A stretch of DNA of 64,000 bases from Brevibacillus_H sp041920465 (lineage in GTDB: Bacteria > Bacillota > Bacilli > Brevibacillales > Brevibacillaceae). Within the stretch, counting starts at the first letter, position 1. Every line of letters starts with the position of its first letter. The translations under genes and the position numbers were made by a program. The notes under the pieces were generated by a model. It saw only the letters and a program-made list of their open reading frames with translations. It searched no databases and was not told where the DNA came from. Positions 33,205 to 40,061 of the stretch are shown in pieces. The stretch is from positions 124,001 through 188,000 of the forward strand of contig JBHGXW010000020.1 of assembly GCA_041920465.1 (NCBI GenBank), read 5' to 3'.

Positions 33205-34455
33205 TCACTCTGAGACAGTTATTTTCTCTCTACTATTGAAAAATCCTCGACTGCTATAAGCAGTTCCAATGAGGATCATGGCTGCAATCACAATAGTTGC
33301 GACTTGGAAAGTTGCAGAAGTTAACAACCAGCCAATCAAAATTGCACCTGCTGAACGTCCACATAAGATAATTGCATCTACTGCAGCATATACTTTTCCT
33401 GACTTATCATCCAGAGTGATCTGCTGTAACATAGTCCACATTGGTCCGTCTCCCAAGTCAGAGAAGAATCCAATGAGTGTTACCAGTAGGTAGATTACAA
33501 TTACATTGGCTGTCAGTCCACACAGCAACACTGAAACGGTTAGGCCGAGCATTCCCACCATGATGACTGGTTTCAGGCTCTTCTTACCATAGTGAGCTCC
33601 AACCATAGTGCCAACTACAGCACCATAAGCCAGTACTGAGGTGAGGTATCCGACTCCAGTATCTTTCTGTCCAACCATGTCAGCTAGGAACGGGATTAAA
33701 ATAAAGATAACCCCTATCAGCAAATGATTAAGGAAGAATAGAATCGACACTATTCTCATATCTCGATCTTTTAGGATAATAACAAATCCTTGAGACCAGT
33801 TATTGAATAGGGTACGCAAAGGATTTGATTTCTCTACTCTTGCTTCTTCTACCTTTGCGACTGAATCCAATATTTTTGGAAGAGTTAGCATCAACAGTAA
33901 GCTAATGATAAACGATGCTCCGTTAAGAACAAACGTTAAGGTTAGTGCGTTAGCTTGGATCAGCAATGCTCCCAGAATTGGGGCGACGATTAAAGACACT
34001 GTGTTGATCGTATTCATAACAGTGTTCAACGCGAGTAGCGAATCTTTTTCAACCAAGCGAGGCATCAATGCTAGCTTTGCTGTTCTCTCTACCGTAGTAG
34101 TAATAACTAAGAAGAATACTGCAACCAGATAAGGTAGTTGAGATTTAAGCTCTGTAAAACTTAACAGCGCCATAACTCCCATAATCAGTGCGCTACCCGC
34201 ATTTGCAATGACAACTAATGTCTTCCTCGGCAGAATATCCGCAAAATGCCCTGCGAGAGGGGTCAACAACATTCCCGGCACCTGCCTAACAATTGCCATC
34301 ATAGCAACTGCGGCTGGTCCGAACTCTTTGTAGACAAGGGCAGAGATACCCACAAAGTAAAGACTATCTCCAATAGCTGAAATAAGTCCCGCCAAAAGGA
34401 AAGGACGTGCGCCCGGAGATTTTAAAGATTCGATTAAATAGCTTAGCAAGTTCAA
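33205..34455 (-). CDS. MFS transporter (MFS_3/enterobactin-exporter-like)
   Basis: 416 residues with about 12 membrane segments. Motif A-like region GHFADILPRKTLVVIANAG after the second segment matches the MFS_3 exporters that release siderophores, macrolides and peptides. It is cotranscribed with the HExxH gene and the upstream peptide, so export of that modified peptide, or self-protection, is plausible. Starts at a TTG (34455) after GGGGGT. It sits inside the mobile element. Confidence 0.85.
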   Translation of the reverse strand: MNLLSYLIESLKSPGARPFLLAGLISAIGDSLYFVGISALVYKEFGPAAVAMMAIVRQVPGMLLTPLAGHFADILPRKTLVVIANAGSALIMGVMALLSFTELKSQLPYLVAVFFLVITTTVERTAKLALMPRLVEKDSLLALNTVMNTINTVSLIVAPILGALLIQANALTLTFVLNGASFIISLLLMLTLPKILDSVAKVEEARVEKSNPLRTLFNNWSQGFVIILKDRDMRIVSILFFLNHLLIGVIFILIPFLADMVGQKDTGVGYLTSVLAYGAVVGTMVGAHYGKKSLKPVIMVGMLGLTVSVLLCGLTANVIVIYLLVTLIGFFSDLGDGPMWTMLQQITLDDKSGKVYAAVDAIILCGRSAGAILIGWLLTSATFQVATIVIAAMILIGTAYSSRGFFNSREKITVSE

Positions 34456-34576
34456 TTCAGTACCCCCAAACTATTGATTAAATAGCCCCTTTATCTTCTT
34501 GTATTTCTAGTCTAGGAATCTGGGGATCAGCCGAAATGCTAGATGTAGAAGTTGATGCAGACCTTTTCTTTGTCAT

Positions 34577-34724
34577 TCACTTGCGGCCTGCTACTGTAGC
34601 ATCAGAAGGGCACAAGGTGTAGTGGTCCCCGTTAAAACGTGCGACAGGGTATCCTTCATCGGTTACATCCCCTTTTTCTTTCATCTTGACCATTCTTTCC
34701 CAATATTCATCTTTTCTTTATCAT
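34577..34724 (-). pseudogene. Frameshifted mini-ORF between peptide and exporter
   Basis: An ATG at 34724 with an excellent GGGGAGG ribosome site 8 nt upstream opens MIKKR and stops. One base later, the adjacent frame is open for 44 more codons (from DEYWERMVKMKEKG to CPSDATVAGRK). Removing one A from the AAAGAAAAG run would give a continuous protein of about 48 residues. Options: a recent frameshift, a sequencing error in the homopolymer, or programmed slippage. As sequenced, an internal ATG at 34693 without a good ribosome site could give 38 residues. Not recognised. Confidence 0.5.
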
Positions 34725-34772
34725 GCGACCAACCTCCCCGTATTTGTACATTTCCTCTGCAAATGCAGAAAG

Positions 34773-34798
34773 GGTCTGAGTGGGAAATCACTCAGACC
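34773..34798. terminator. Hairpin after the 22-residue peptide gene
   Basis: GGTCTGAGTG and CACTCAGACC, a perfect 10-bp stem with 6-nt loop. The plus side is followed by TTTTC and the minus side by CTTTCT, so on the minus strand it would be a partial terminator, as often seen after precursor-peptide genes. Confidence 0.6.
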
Positions 34799-34810
34799 TT
34801 TTCGTTGGAG

Positions 34811-34879
34811 CTAGTTGCGCGCACTGATAAATGCCGATGAAAGTTCTTCTACGTTCAGATCCACTGTTACGTTTTTCAT
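34811..34879 (-). CDS. 22-residue peptide, possible modified-peptide precursor
   Basis: Starts MKNVTVDLNVEELSS and ends AFISARN. ACGGAGG is centred about 10 nt before the ATG, a strong ribosome site. It has its own predicted promoter with a 26-bp palindrome, and a strong hairpin follows its stop. Downstream on the same strand are the mini-ORF, an MFS exporter and an HExxH-type enzyme. No Cys; candidate modification residues are Asp, Asn, Val and the Ser pair. It might instead be a leader peptide that regulates the downstream genes through attenuation. Confidence 0.6.
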   Translation of the reverse strand: MKNVTVDLNVEELSSAFISARN

Positions 34880-34932
34880 CTCCGTACACCTCCGTATTCT
34901 CACTTTGGTATAGAAAAAACAGCGTAAAGCGC

Positions 34933-34986
34933 GTTAACGCAACTGCTGTTGCGTTAACTATAACAACATTTTGGTAATATTGTCCA
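34933..34986 (-). promoter_or_regulatory. Promoter and 26-bp palindromic operator of the peptide/MFS/HExxH operon
   Basis: Minus-strand TGGACA (34986-34981) and TATAGT (34962-34957), 18-nt spacer (17 if TTATAG is used). Starting in the -10 box and covering the expected start point is GTTAACGCAAC-TGCT-GTTGCGTTAAC (34933-34958), a perfect 11-bp inverted repeat. This could be a repressor operator or an RNA hairpin at the very 5' end. No regulator gene is adjacent. Confidence 0.55.
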
Positions 34987-35054
34987 TATATTAGAATAAT
35001 TTATATTTTTTAACATAAAATGCCCCTACAGATTTCTCCGCAGGAGGGCACGTT

Positions 35055-35168
35055 CATGCCAGCATAACCACTACCATGAATATTTATCGACATGCCCTTC
35101 AATCTGCTGATATAGAAGCGGCTAATAAATTTAATAGCATCCTCCCAATAAAGAACAAAAAAGCGTAA
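35055..35168 (+). pseudogene. C-terminal remnant of a tyrosine recombinase/integrase
   Basis: Open stretch reading HASITTTMNIYRHALQSADI, then EAANKFNSILP... and stop. This is the typical end of phage/ICE tyrosine integrases (GHxSITTTxxIYxHAL), with Tyr in NIYRHAL as the catalytic residue. The rest of the gene is missing. A strong terminator follows. Confidence 0.65.
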
Positions 35169-35194
35169 GGAGCCGCAAAAGCAGCTCCTTTTTT
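35167..35194 (+). terminator. Terminator after the integrase remnant
   Basis: AAGGAGC and GCTCCTT, 7-bp stem with 10-nt loop and TTTTTT. Directly followed by two TCGTCAACAA repeats. Confidence 0.75.
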
Positions 35195-35300
35195 CGTCAA
35201 CAATTCGTCAACAACGCACAATTTGAGTTATCAAAACCCTTATAAATCAAGCTCGCAACGCTTTCTACATGACTTGACTACTGGTCACTGGTAAACTTGC

Positions 35301-36782
35301 CTAGATAATGGCGGTGGCGGCGAACTTGTATTGAATGTTCGCCGAACCATCCGCCTTGACTACAATTTTATCGACTAAACGATGAAGCATATCGGGTGTT
35401 AGTTCTTTCAGACCCATAAACTTCTTAAGTTCTTTCTTCATTCGCAACATACTTTCCGCGCCGCCGCTACTGTTATTCGCAGTAAGGCTCGATAGCTTGG
35501 ATTGTAGGTTTGCGATTTCCTCATTGTTACTCTGAGTAACCTCTTTATACTCCGCTTCCGTTATCGTCTTACTGGCAAGAAGCTTAATGAAGCCCTTCTT
35601 TTCCTCTTTCAGCTTTTCAATTTGCCTTGATAATGACTGAACCTGTCTTTCCGCTTGTTTAGCCGCCTGTTTTACTTTGAACTCTAGTTGTTCCATAACA
35701 TCCTTCTCATTGAGCGTGTTCATCAGGCGGCGCAGGTCATCAAGGATAACCCCAGTAAGTTCATTCTCCCTAATGCTATGTTGGCTACAAACATGCTTCC
35801 CATGCTTGTAGTAATTGCCGCAAACATAGCCTTTACGATGTTGAACGTACCACAAGCTTTTCCCACAATCAGCGCAGTACAGGTGATTCGTATACAAGTG
35901 CTTTTTAGCCTTCGGCTTCGCTTGTTGTTTCTTCCGCCCTTCCATGTACCTTTGAACGGCTTCAAAGTCTTCCCTTGATATTATGGCAGGGTGGGTATCC
36001 TTGACGATAATCTGCTTCTCTTTCGGCAGTTCCTCTCGTCCCTTAACTGTAACGCTTTTTGTCGTCTGTCTGAATTGAACTAAGTCGCCGACGTAATGCG
36101 GATTGCTCAAGATAAGTTTAATGGACGAACCCTGCCAATATTGTCCTGCATTTTTCTTGCCGATAACCTGAGCAGGTGTAGGAACTCCCTCGCGTGTCAA
36201 TGTTCGTGCGATTGCATCGAATCCCTTGCCCTCAAGGTACATCCGATAGATTCGCTTTACTACGTTCGGTGTGTCATCGTCAGCAAGAATCAGTTTGCTT
36301 TGTTGAAGCCTGTATCCATAGGGCGGAACAGAACCTTTGAACTCGCCTTTTCTCGCTTTACTGCTGAGGGCGGCTTTAATCCGATTGGACGTTCGTTGTG
36401 ATTCCTGCTCATAAATCCATGCGTATAGACCGAACATTTCGCTGTTACCTTCTAGCGTGTTAATCGCATTGTCCAATGTAATGATATGAATACGGTTCTG
36501 CATGGCTATATCCCTTATCTGATAGGACAATCCACCATTCCGCGCTAGCCTAGATAACTCTTTAGCTAGGATAACATCGAACTTCTTAGCCTTCGCATCC
36601 TGAATCATTCGGACAAGGTTCTCACGCTTTTCGGTTGTTCCGCTCTCTACATCAATATACAGGTGATAAACATCCCATTTCCTGCCCTCAATGTAGTTAT
36701 AGAACAGGCTTTTCTGATTCTCTAACGACAACTTTTGTTCTTCTTTATCTGTCGAAACACGGATATAAACTGCACATCTCAT
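35301..36782 (-). CDS. Large serine recombinase
   Basis: 493 residues. N-terminal resolvase domain (1-140): Ser10 in YIRVSTD as nucleophile, with EQESQRTSNRIK at its end; recombinase domain (about 160-265: VPPYGYRLQQ); zinc-ribbon (about 298-330: CADCGKSLWY... then CGNYYKHGKHVC); coiled coil (about 355-430) and C-terminal part. All features of an active site-specific recombinase are intact. It sits mid-element rather than next to an att site, and a 51-residue gene begins the transcript 2 nt upstream. It may mobilise the whole element or an internal unit. Confidence 0.93.
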   Translation of the reverse strand: MRCAVYIRVSTDKEEQKLSLENQKSLFYNYIEGRKWDVYHLYIDVESGTTEKRENLVRMIQDAKAKKFDVILAKELSRLARNGGLSYQIRDIAMQNRIHIITLDNAINTLEGNSEMFGLYAWIYEQESQRTSNRIKAALSSKARKGEFKGSVPPYGYRLQQSKLILADDDTPNVVKRIYRMYLEGKGFDAIARTLTREGVPTPAQVIGKKNAGQYWQGSSIKLILSNPHYVGDLVQFRQTTKSVTVKGREELPKEKQIIVKDTHPAIISREDFEAVQRYMEGRKKQQAKPKAKKHLYTNHLYCADCGKSLWYVQHRKGYVCGNYYKHGKHVCSQHSIRENELTGVILDDLRRLMNTLNEKDVMEQLEFKVKQAAKQAERQVQSLSRQIEKLKEEKKGFIKLLASKTITEAEYKEVTQSNNEEIANLQSKLSSLTANNSSGGAESMLRMKKELKKFMGLKELTPDMLHRLVDKIVVKADGSANIQYKFAATAII

Positions 36783-36784
36783 AG

Positions 36785-36940
36785 TTACGCCACTCCTTCA
36801 CTATGAGATGTATTGGCGTTACCTTCATTATACTGGGAAGCGGCTTCATGTTCTATCAGTCTGTCGATTTCCGAGTAAATGAACGGCATAAACAGGTCTA
36901 GGAATGTTGCGCTGTCATCATAAGTTCGTTCTACTTTCAT
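36785..36940 (-). CDS. Small acidic protein upstream of the serine recombinase
   Basis: 51 residues (MKVERTYDDSATFLDLFMPF...). GGGAGG lies 8 nt before the ATG at 36940, and the stop is 2 nt from the recombinase ATG, so it is translated with it. Helical and acidic; no recognised domain. Possibly a recombination directionality or accessory protein. The frame is open upstream but without ribosome site. Confidence 0.65.
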   Translation of the reverse strand: MKVERTYDDSATFLDLFMPFIYSEIDRLIEHEAASQYNEGNANTSHSEGVA

Positions 36941-37342
36941 TTTCAATTCCTCCCTTGGCGTTTTCACGGTAACAATCGCGGCAGGGATACAAATAATTGC
37001 GAGATGTTATCTAATTTTTTTCAAACAATGAAATTGGGCGGTTCATCACAACAAGGACATATGTCGTTACGATTGATAAAGCGGCAAAGTAAACCTACTT
37101 TCACCTAGCTATACAAAACTAGAGCAGTTATTTTCCAAGCTTTAATCAATGAATAAACCTGTAGGGTATTTACAGATATCTCCATGATAGCCGACTAATT
37201 TGTATGCTTCGCTCTGCCTGTACATATTGAAGCTGATATTGTCCTGTAAGAAAAAAACTACGATTACGCGCAATATGTTATAAAAACAAACAATTTACTT
37301 TTAATGAGAATGTAAACAAGAGGAAAGGAAGGAGGGGCGGCG
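36941..37342. other. Divergent intergenic region of the element
   Basis: 402 nt between leftward recombinase and rightward DNA-binding genes; both promoters should be here. A short minus-strand stretch near 37020-37100 reads like a Cys-rich fragment (NDICPCCDEPP) without a ribosome site, perhaps a relic. No clear att core or terminator was found. Confidence 0.4.
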
Positions 37343-37519
37343 GTGGATAGATATATGTCCGTTCGAGAAGTAACGCTTGCATTAGGGCTTTCAAAAAGCA
37401 CCGTCTATCAGTTATGTAAAGCGGATGTCCTACCATATACGCGGATAGGCGCAAGCATCCGATTCAAGGAAGCCGACATAATCCAGTTCATGGAAGCAAA
37501 CAAACAAGGAGGACGTTAA
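37343..37519 (+). CDS. Excisionase/MerR-like small DNA-binding protein
   Basis: 58 residues, GTG start (VDRYMSVREVTLALGLSKST) after GGAGGGG. Helix-turn-helix near residues 5-25 followed by the wing pattern LPYTRIGASIRFKEADI and a C-terminal helix, the HTH_17/AlpA/Xis layout. Probably controls excision or element genes. Its stop is followed 3 nt later by a second such gene. Confidence 0.8.
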   Translation: MDRYMSVREVTLALGLSKSTVYQLCKADVLPYTRIGASIRFKEADIIQFMEANKQGGR

Positions 37520-37522
37520 ATC

Positions 37523-37717
37523 ATGGAAAACTTCATCGGCAAGCTTTACTCCGTGTCTGAGGTAGCGGAGATGCTGAATGTGGACGTGAAGACGGTATAT
37601 CTATGGCAGAAGGAAAAGAAACTTCCTGCCCTCAAACTCGGAGGTTCAACATGGCGTATCCGAGAGCAGGACTTGAAGCTGTTCGTACTGGAAGCTATCG
37701 AAGAAGGACGTAAATAA
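37523..37717 (+). CDS. Excisionase-family (HTH_17) DNA-binding protein
   Basis: 64 residues. YSVSEVAEMLNVDVKTVYLW helix-turn-helix, then LPALKLGGSTWRIREQDL wing and a C-terminal helix. Classical excisionase-like protein. AAGGAGGAC ribosome site overlaps the previous gene's end; three related small genes in a row suggest duplication and divergence. Confidence 0.88.
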   Translation: MENFIGKLYSVSEVAEMLNVDVKTVYLWQKEKKLPALKLGGSTWRIREQDLKLFVLEAIEEGRK

Positions 37718-37730
37718 GGAGGACGGAGAC

Positions 37731-37967
37731 ATGAACGAACAAAATGACAACCAACGCTTCTATACGGCTGAGGAAATCGGGCGGTCACTTGGCGCAACTC
37801 CTGAGCAGGTAAAAAGGTTCACACAGCAAGGACTAGCAACCTTCATACCTGCCAACTCCCGAACCTATTCAAAGTATGGTTTCAGGGTATGGGAAGCCGA
37901 TTTACTGGCTTACTTCAACTGCAAGACGTTTGAAGACTTCCGCAAGCTGAAATATCGAGGATGCTGA
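37731..37967 (+). CDS. MerR/excisionase-like small DNA-binding protein
   Basis: 78 residues. YTAEEIGRSLGATPEQVKRF helix-turn-helix with a longer wing (TYSKYGFRVWEADLLAYF) and a C-terminal helix. Third of three consecutive small HTH genes, AAGGAGG upstream. Followed by a terminator. Confidence 0.78.
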   Translation: MNEQNDNQRFYTAEEIGRSLGATPEQVKRFTQQGLATFIPANSRTYSKYGFRVWEADLLAYFNCKTFEDFRKLKYRGC

Positions 37968-37970
37968 CAG

Positions 37971-37993
37971 GTGGGGCGTATGCTCCACTTTTT
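37971..37993 (+). terminator. Terminator after the HTH gene trio
   Basis: GTGGGGC and GCTCCAC (one G-U pair), 4-nt loop, then TTTTT. Confidence 0.8.
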
Positions 37994-38127
37994 CCTTATA
38001 GGAATAACATAAATGCTTGCTCACGTTTTACTGCTTTTTCACAGATACCTACTCGCCATTATTTGAAATTTTTTATGCCCTAAATACCTTGCAAAACTAA
38101 CCTGAAACTTCACAAGGAGAAGGCTCG

Positions 38128-38170
38128 GGAGGGCATGAGAAATGCACCGACACAAAAAGAAAAGCCCTCC
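38128..38170. other. Inverted repeat upstream of the rep-like gene, possible origin
   Basis: GGAGGGC (38128-38134) and GCCCTCC (38164-38170) with a 29-nt A-rich interval, 38 nt before the Rep-like start. Position fits a double-strand origin or nick region of a rolling-circle system, or a leader hairpin. No nick consensus identified. Confidence 0.35.
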
Positions 38171-38208
38171 TACCGCTAATAGGAGAGCATCAAGAAGGAC
38201 GTGAAGTT

Positions 38209-39006
38209 ATGAAAGTTATCAAGGACAAGCTTAGACTTGTTACGTCTCTAACCGCTGAGGAAATCAATCGTATTAAGTCGCTATTCCCTACCAAACGCCA
38301 CAACCTCTATTTCCATTATAGTTATTACCAACGTAAACCTAACTTCTTCGCGGTGTGGCTACTCCCTAAGAAACCGTTTGTTTACCGTTACTTCAATGCT
38401 ATGCTCTCCTTCAATCCTGCTAACCCACCGCTCGAAGCATTGGAGATATTTAATATGATTGAGCCTGAGCGTTGGAAAGTTAGCAGACTAGATGTTGCGT
38501 TTGATTTCCCTACACCTTACGAGGATTGTTTCTTATTACCGCCACCGACTAACCTCAAAATCAGCAGGTATGAAACTACCTTATATTATGGGGCGGCAAA
38601 GTCAGCGTTATCGGTCTGTCAGTATGATAAACAGAAACAACTAAAGGAAGTTAAGGGCATTGAATCAGTTCCAATGACGAGAATCGAGTTCCGATTGAAA
38701 CCAAAACAAAAGCCGCTTACTGAGTATGAAAAGGAAGACTTTGTAAAGCTGAAAGGCTTCCGGTTCGTTTCTAATACAAACGAGTTCACTGGTCTTCGAT
38801 GCTTGCTCAAGAGCGTTACCAATGGGAAACGTGATTGGAGAAACCTAAAGCGGAAAGATAAACAGTCAATTACAGCGGCAGTCAAGGAAAGAACGGTTGA
38901 CATGCTAGACCTCTTCTTGGAGTATATCGAGGGAGATATAGAAGGTTTTATGCTTGATGGTTTATCCTGTTCTTCTTCATTGTATGAACCGCTTCAAGCA
39001 GGATAA
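38209..39006 (+). CDS. Replication-initiation (Rep_trans-like) protein
   Basis: 265 residues. WKVSRLDVAFDFPTPYED and MTRIEFRLKP are the paired motifs seen in rolling-circle initiators of the Rep_trans/Cri-like group (RxDxAxDF, then RxExR/K). Length is at the lower end for the family. Such proteins in ICEs and satellites nick the circular form and allow its replication. No obvious Tyr nick motif could be pinned down, so the function is probable rather than certain. AAGGAC ribosome site. Confidence 0.65.
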   Translation: MKVIKDKLRLVTSLTAEEINRIKSLFPTKRHNLYFHYSYYQRKPNFFAVWLLPKKPFVYRYFNAMLSFNPANPPLEALEIFNMIEPERWKVSRLDVAFDFPTPYEDCFLLPPPTNLKISRYETTLYYGAAKSALSVCQYDKQKQLKEVKGIESVPMTRIEFRLKPKQKPLTEYEKEDFVKLKGFRFVSNTNEFTGLRCLLKSVTNGKRDWRNLKRKDKQSITAAVKERTVDMLDLFLEYIEGDIEGFMLDGLSCSSSLYEPLQAG

Positions 39007-39252
39007 CGTCAGGCAAATCTTTTATTCCGTCATTAGACGCGCTCAGGCGGCTTGTCAGCAAACGATTCTAAATGATGTACCCAGTGGCTCGTAACGAAGA
39101 AAAGAGTCATCAGGGAAAGTTTAGGCTCGTCTGACACGCCAAAAATTTTTTCAAATATTGCTCTTATGCAAATAATTTTTCTTTGAGACTATCAGACTTA
39201 GGAATAGTAAATATATGGTATAGTGGATACAAAAACTATGGAGGTGAATTAA

Positions 39253-40008
39253 ATGTTTTTTGACCAAGCACCTTTTGAAATTAAGGTAGAATGGGGACAA
39301 AGAGGGGCGCGAGCCGCTTCTGAGCGTGGGGACATCGTAATTATCGTTGATGTCCTTAGCTTTTCTTCTACTGTTGTAACAGCCGTTGATTATGGGGCAG
39401 AGATTTACCCATACCCTCCGCCAATAAATGAAAATGCTAAAGCATTTGCAGAGACAATAGGGGCAAACATCGTTTGGGGGAGAGCAGAGTCAATAAAGTA
39501 CGGAGGTCATTCATTATCACCTATGTCATTTACATTTGCCGATAAAGGACAGAAGTTTGTAATGTGTTCATTAAACGGCGCGGCATGTACTTGGATAGCT
39601 TCAAAAGTTCCTGCGTTACTTATTGGCTGTTCGCTCAACGCATCCGCTACCGCCAATAAAGCTAACCTTATGAGAACCGAACTGGGCACTAATATTACTG
39701 TTGTACCATGTGGGGAGAAATGGTCAGATGTCTTAGAGAATGAAAATACGTTACGACCAAGTATTGAAGACTACTTAGGGGCAGGGATTATTCTTTCAAA
39801 ATTAACTGGGAGCAAGTCCCCCGAAGCGGAAGTCTGCATTGGTGCATACGAATATTCAAAAAATAAATTAAGCGAACTTATATGGGATTCGGCGAGTGGT
39901 CGTGAATTACGTGAACGTGGGTATGAGCAGGACGTAATTCATTGCTCCCAAGTAGATATAACAACAGCCGTTCCAATTCTTCAAGAAAACAAGTTTATTC
40001 GTTCATAA
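39253..40008 (+). CDS. comB: 2-phosphosulfolactate phosphatase (ComB family)
   Basis: 251 residues. VIIVDVLSFSSTVVTAVDYGAEIYP, the SLNGAACT segment and IGCSLNASATA match the ComB family, which removes phosphate from 2-phospho-3-sulfolactate. In methanogens this serves coenzyme M; in bacilli the route gives 3-sulfolactate of spores. Length is normal. GGAGGTGAA upstream of ATG. It is last in the element, just before the attachment site, and has its own terminator. An unusual cargo gene; the actual substrate here is not certain. Confidence 0.82.
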   Translation: MFFDQAPFEIKVEWGQRGARAASERGDIVIIVDVLSFSSTVVTAVDYGAEIYPYPPPINENAKAFAETIGANIVWGRAESIKYGGHSLSPMSFTFADKGQKFVMCSLNGAACTWIASKVPALLIGCSLNASATANKANLMRTELGTNITVVPCGEKWSDVLENENTLRPSIEDYLGAGIILSKLTGSKSPEAEVCIGAYEYSKNKLSELIWDSASGRELRERGYEQDVIHCSQVDITTAVPILQENKFIRS

Positions 40009-40010
40009 AA

Positions 40011-40035
40011 AAAGAGGGGTTCGTCGCCCCTCTTT
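40011..40035. terminator. Terminator between comB and rlmCD
   Basis: AAAGAGGGG and CCCCTCTTT, 9-bp stem with 7-nt loop. Located between convergent genes, so it may serve both. Confidence 0.75.
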
Positions 40036-40061
40036 GCTATTTCCGCCAATACATCTCCGAT

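Noticed and set aside
34622..34840. Plus-strand ORF over the peptide/mini-ORF region
   Set aside because: It lies opposite better supported minus-strand genes and crosses the hairpin; no ribosome site.
35195..35300. Short TCGTCAACAA repeats as att core of the serine recombinase
   Set aside because: Only two adjacent copies and no matching sequence at another element boundary.
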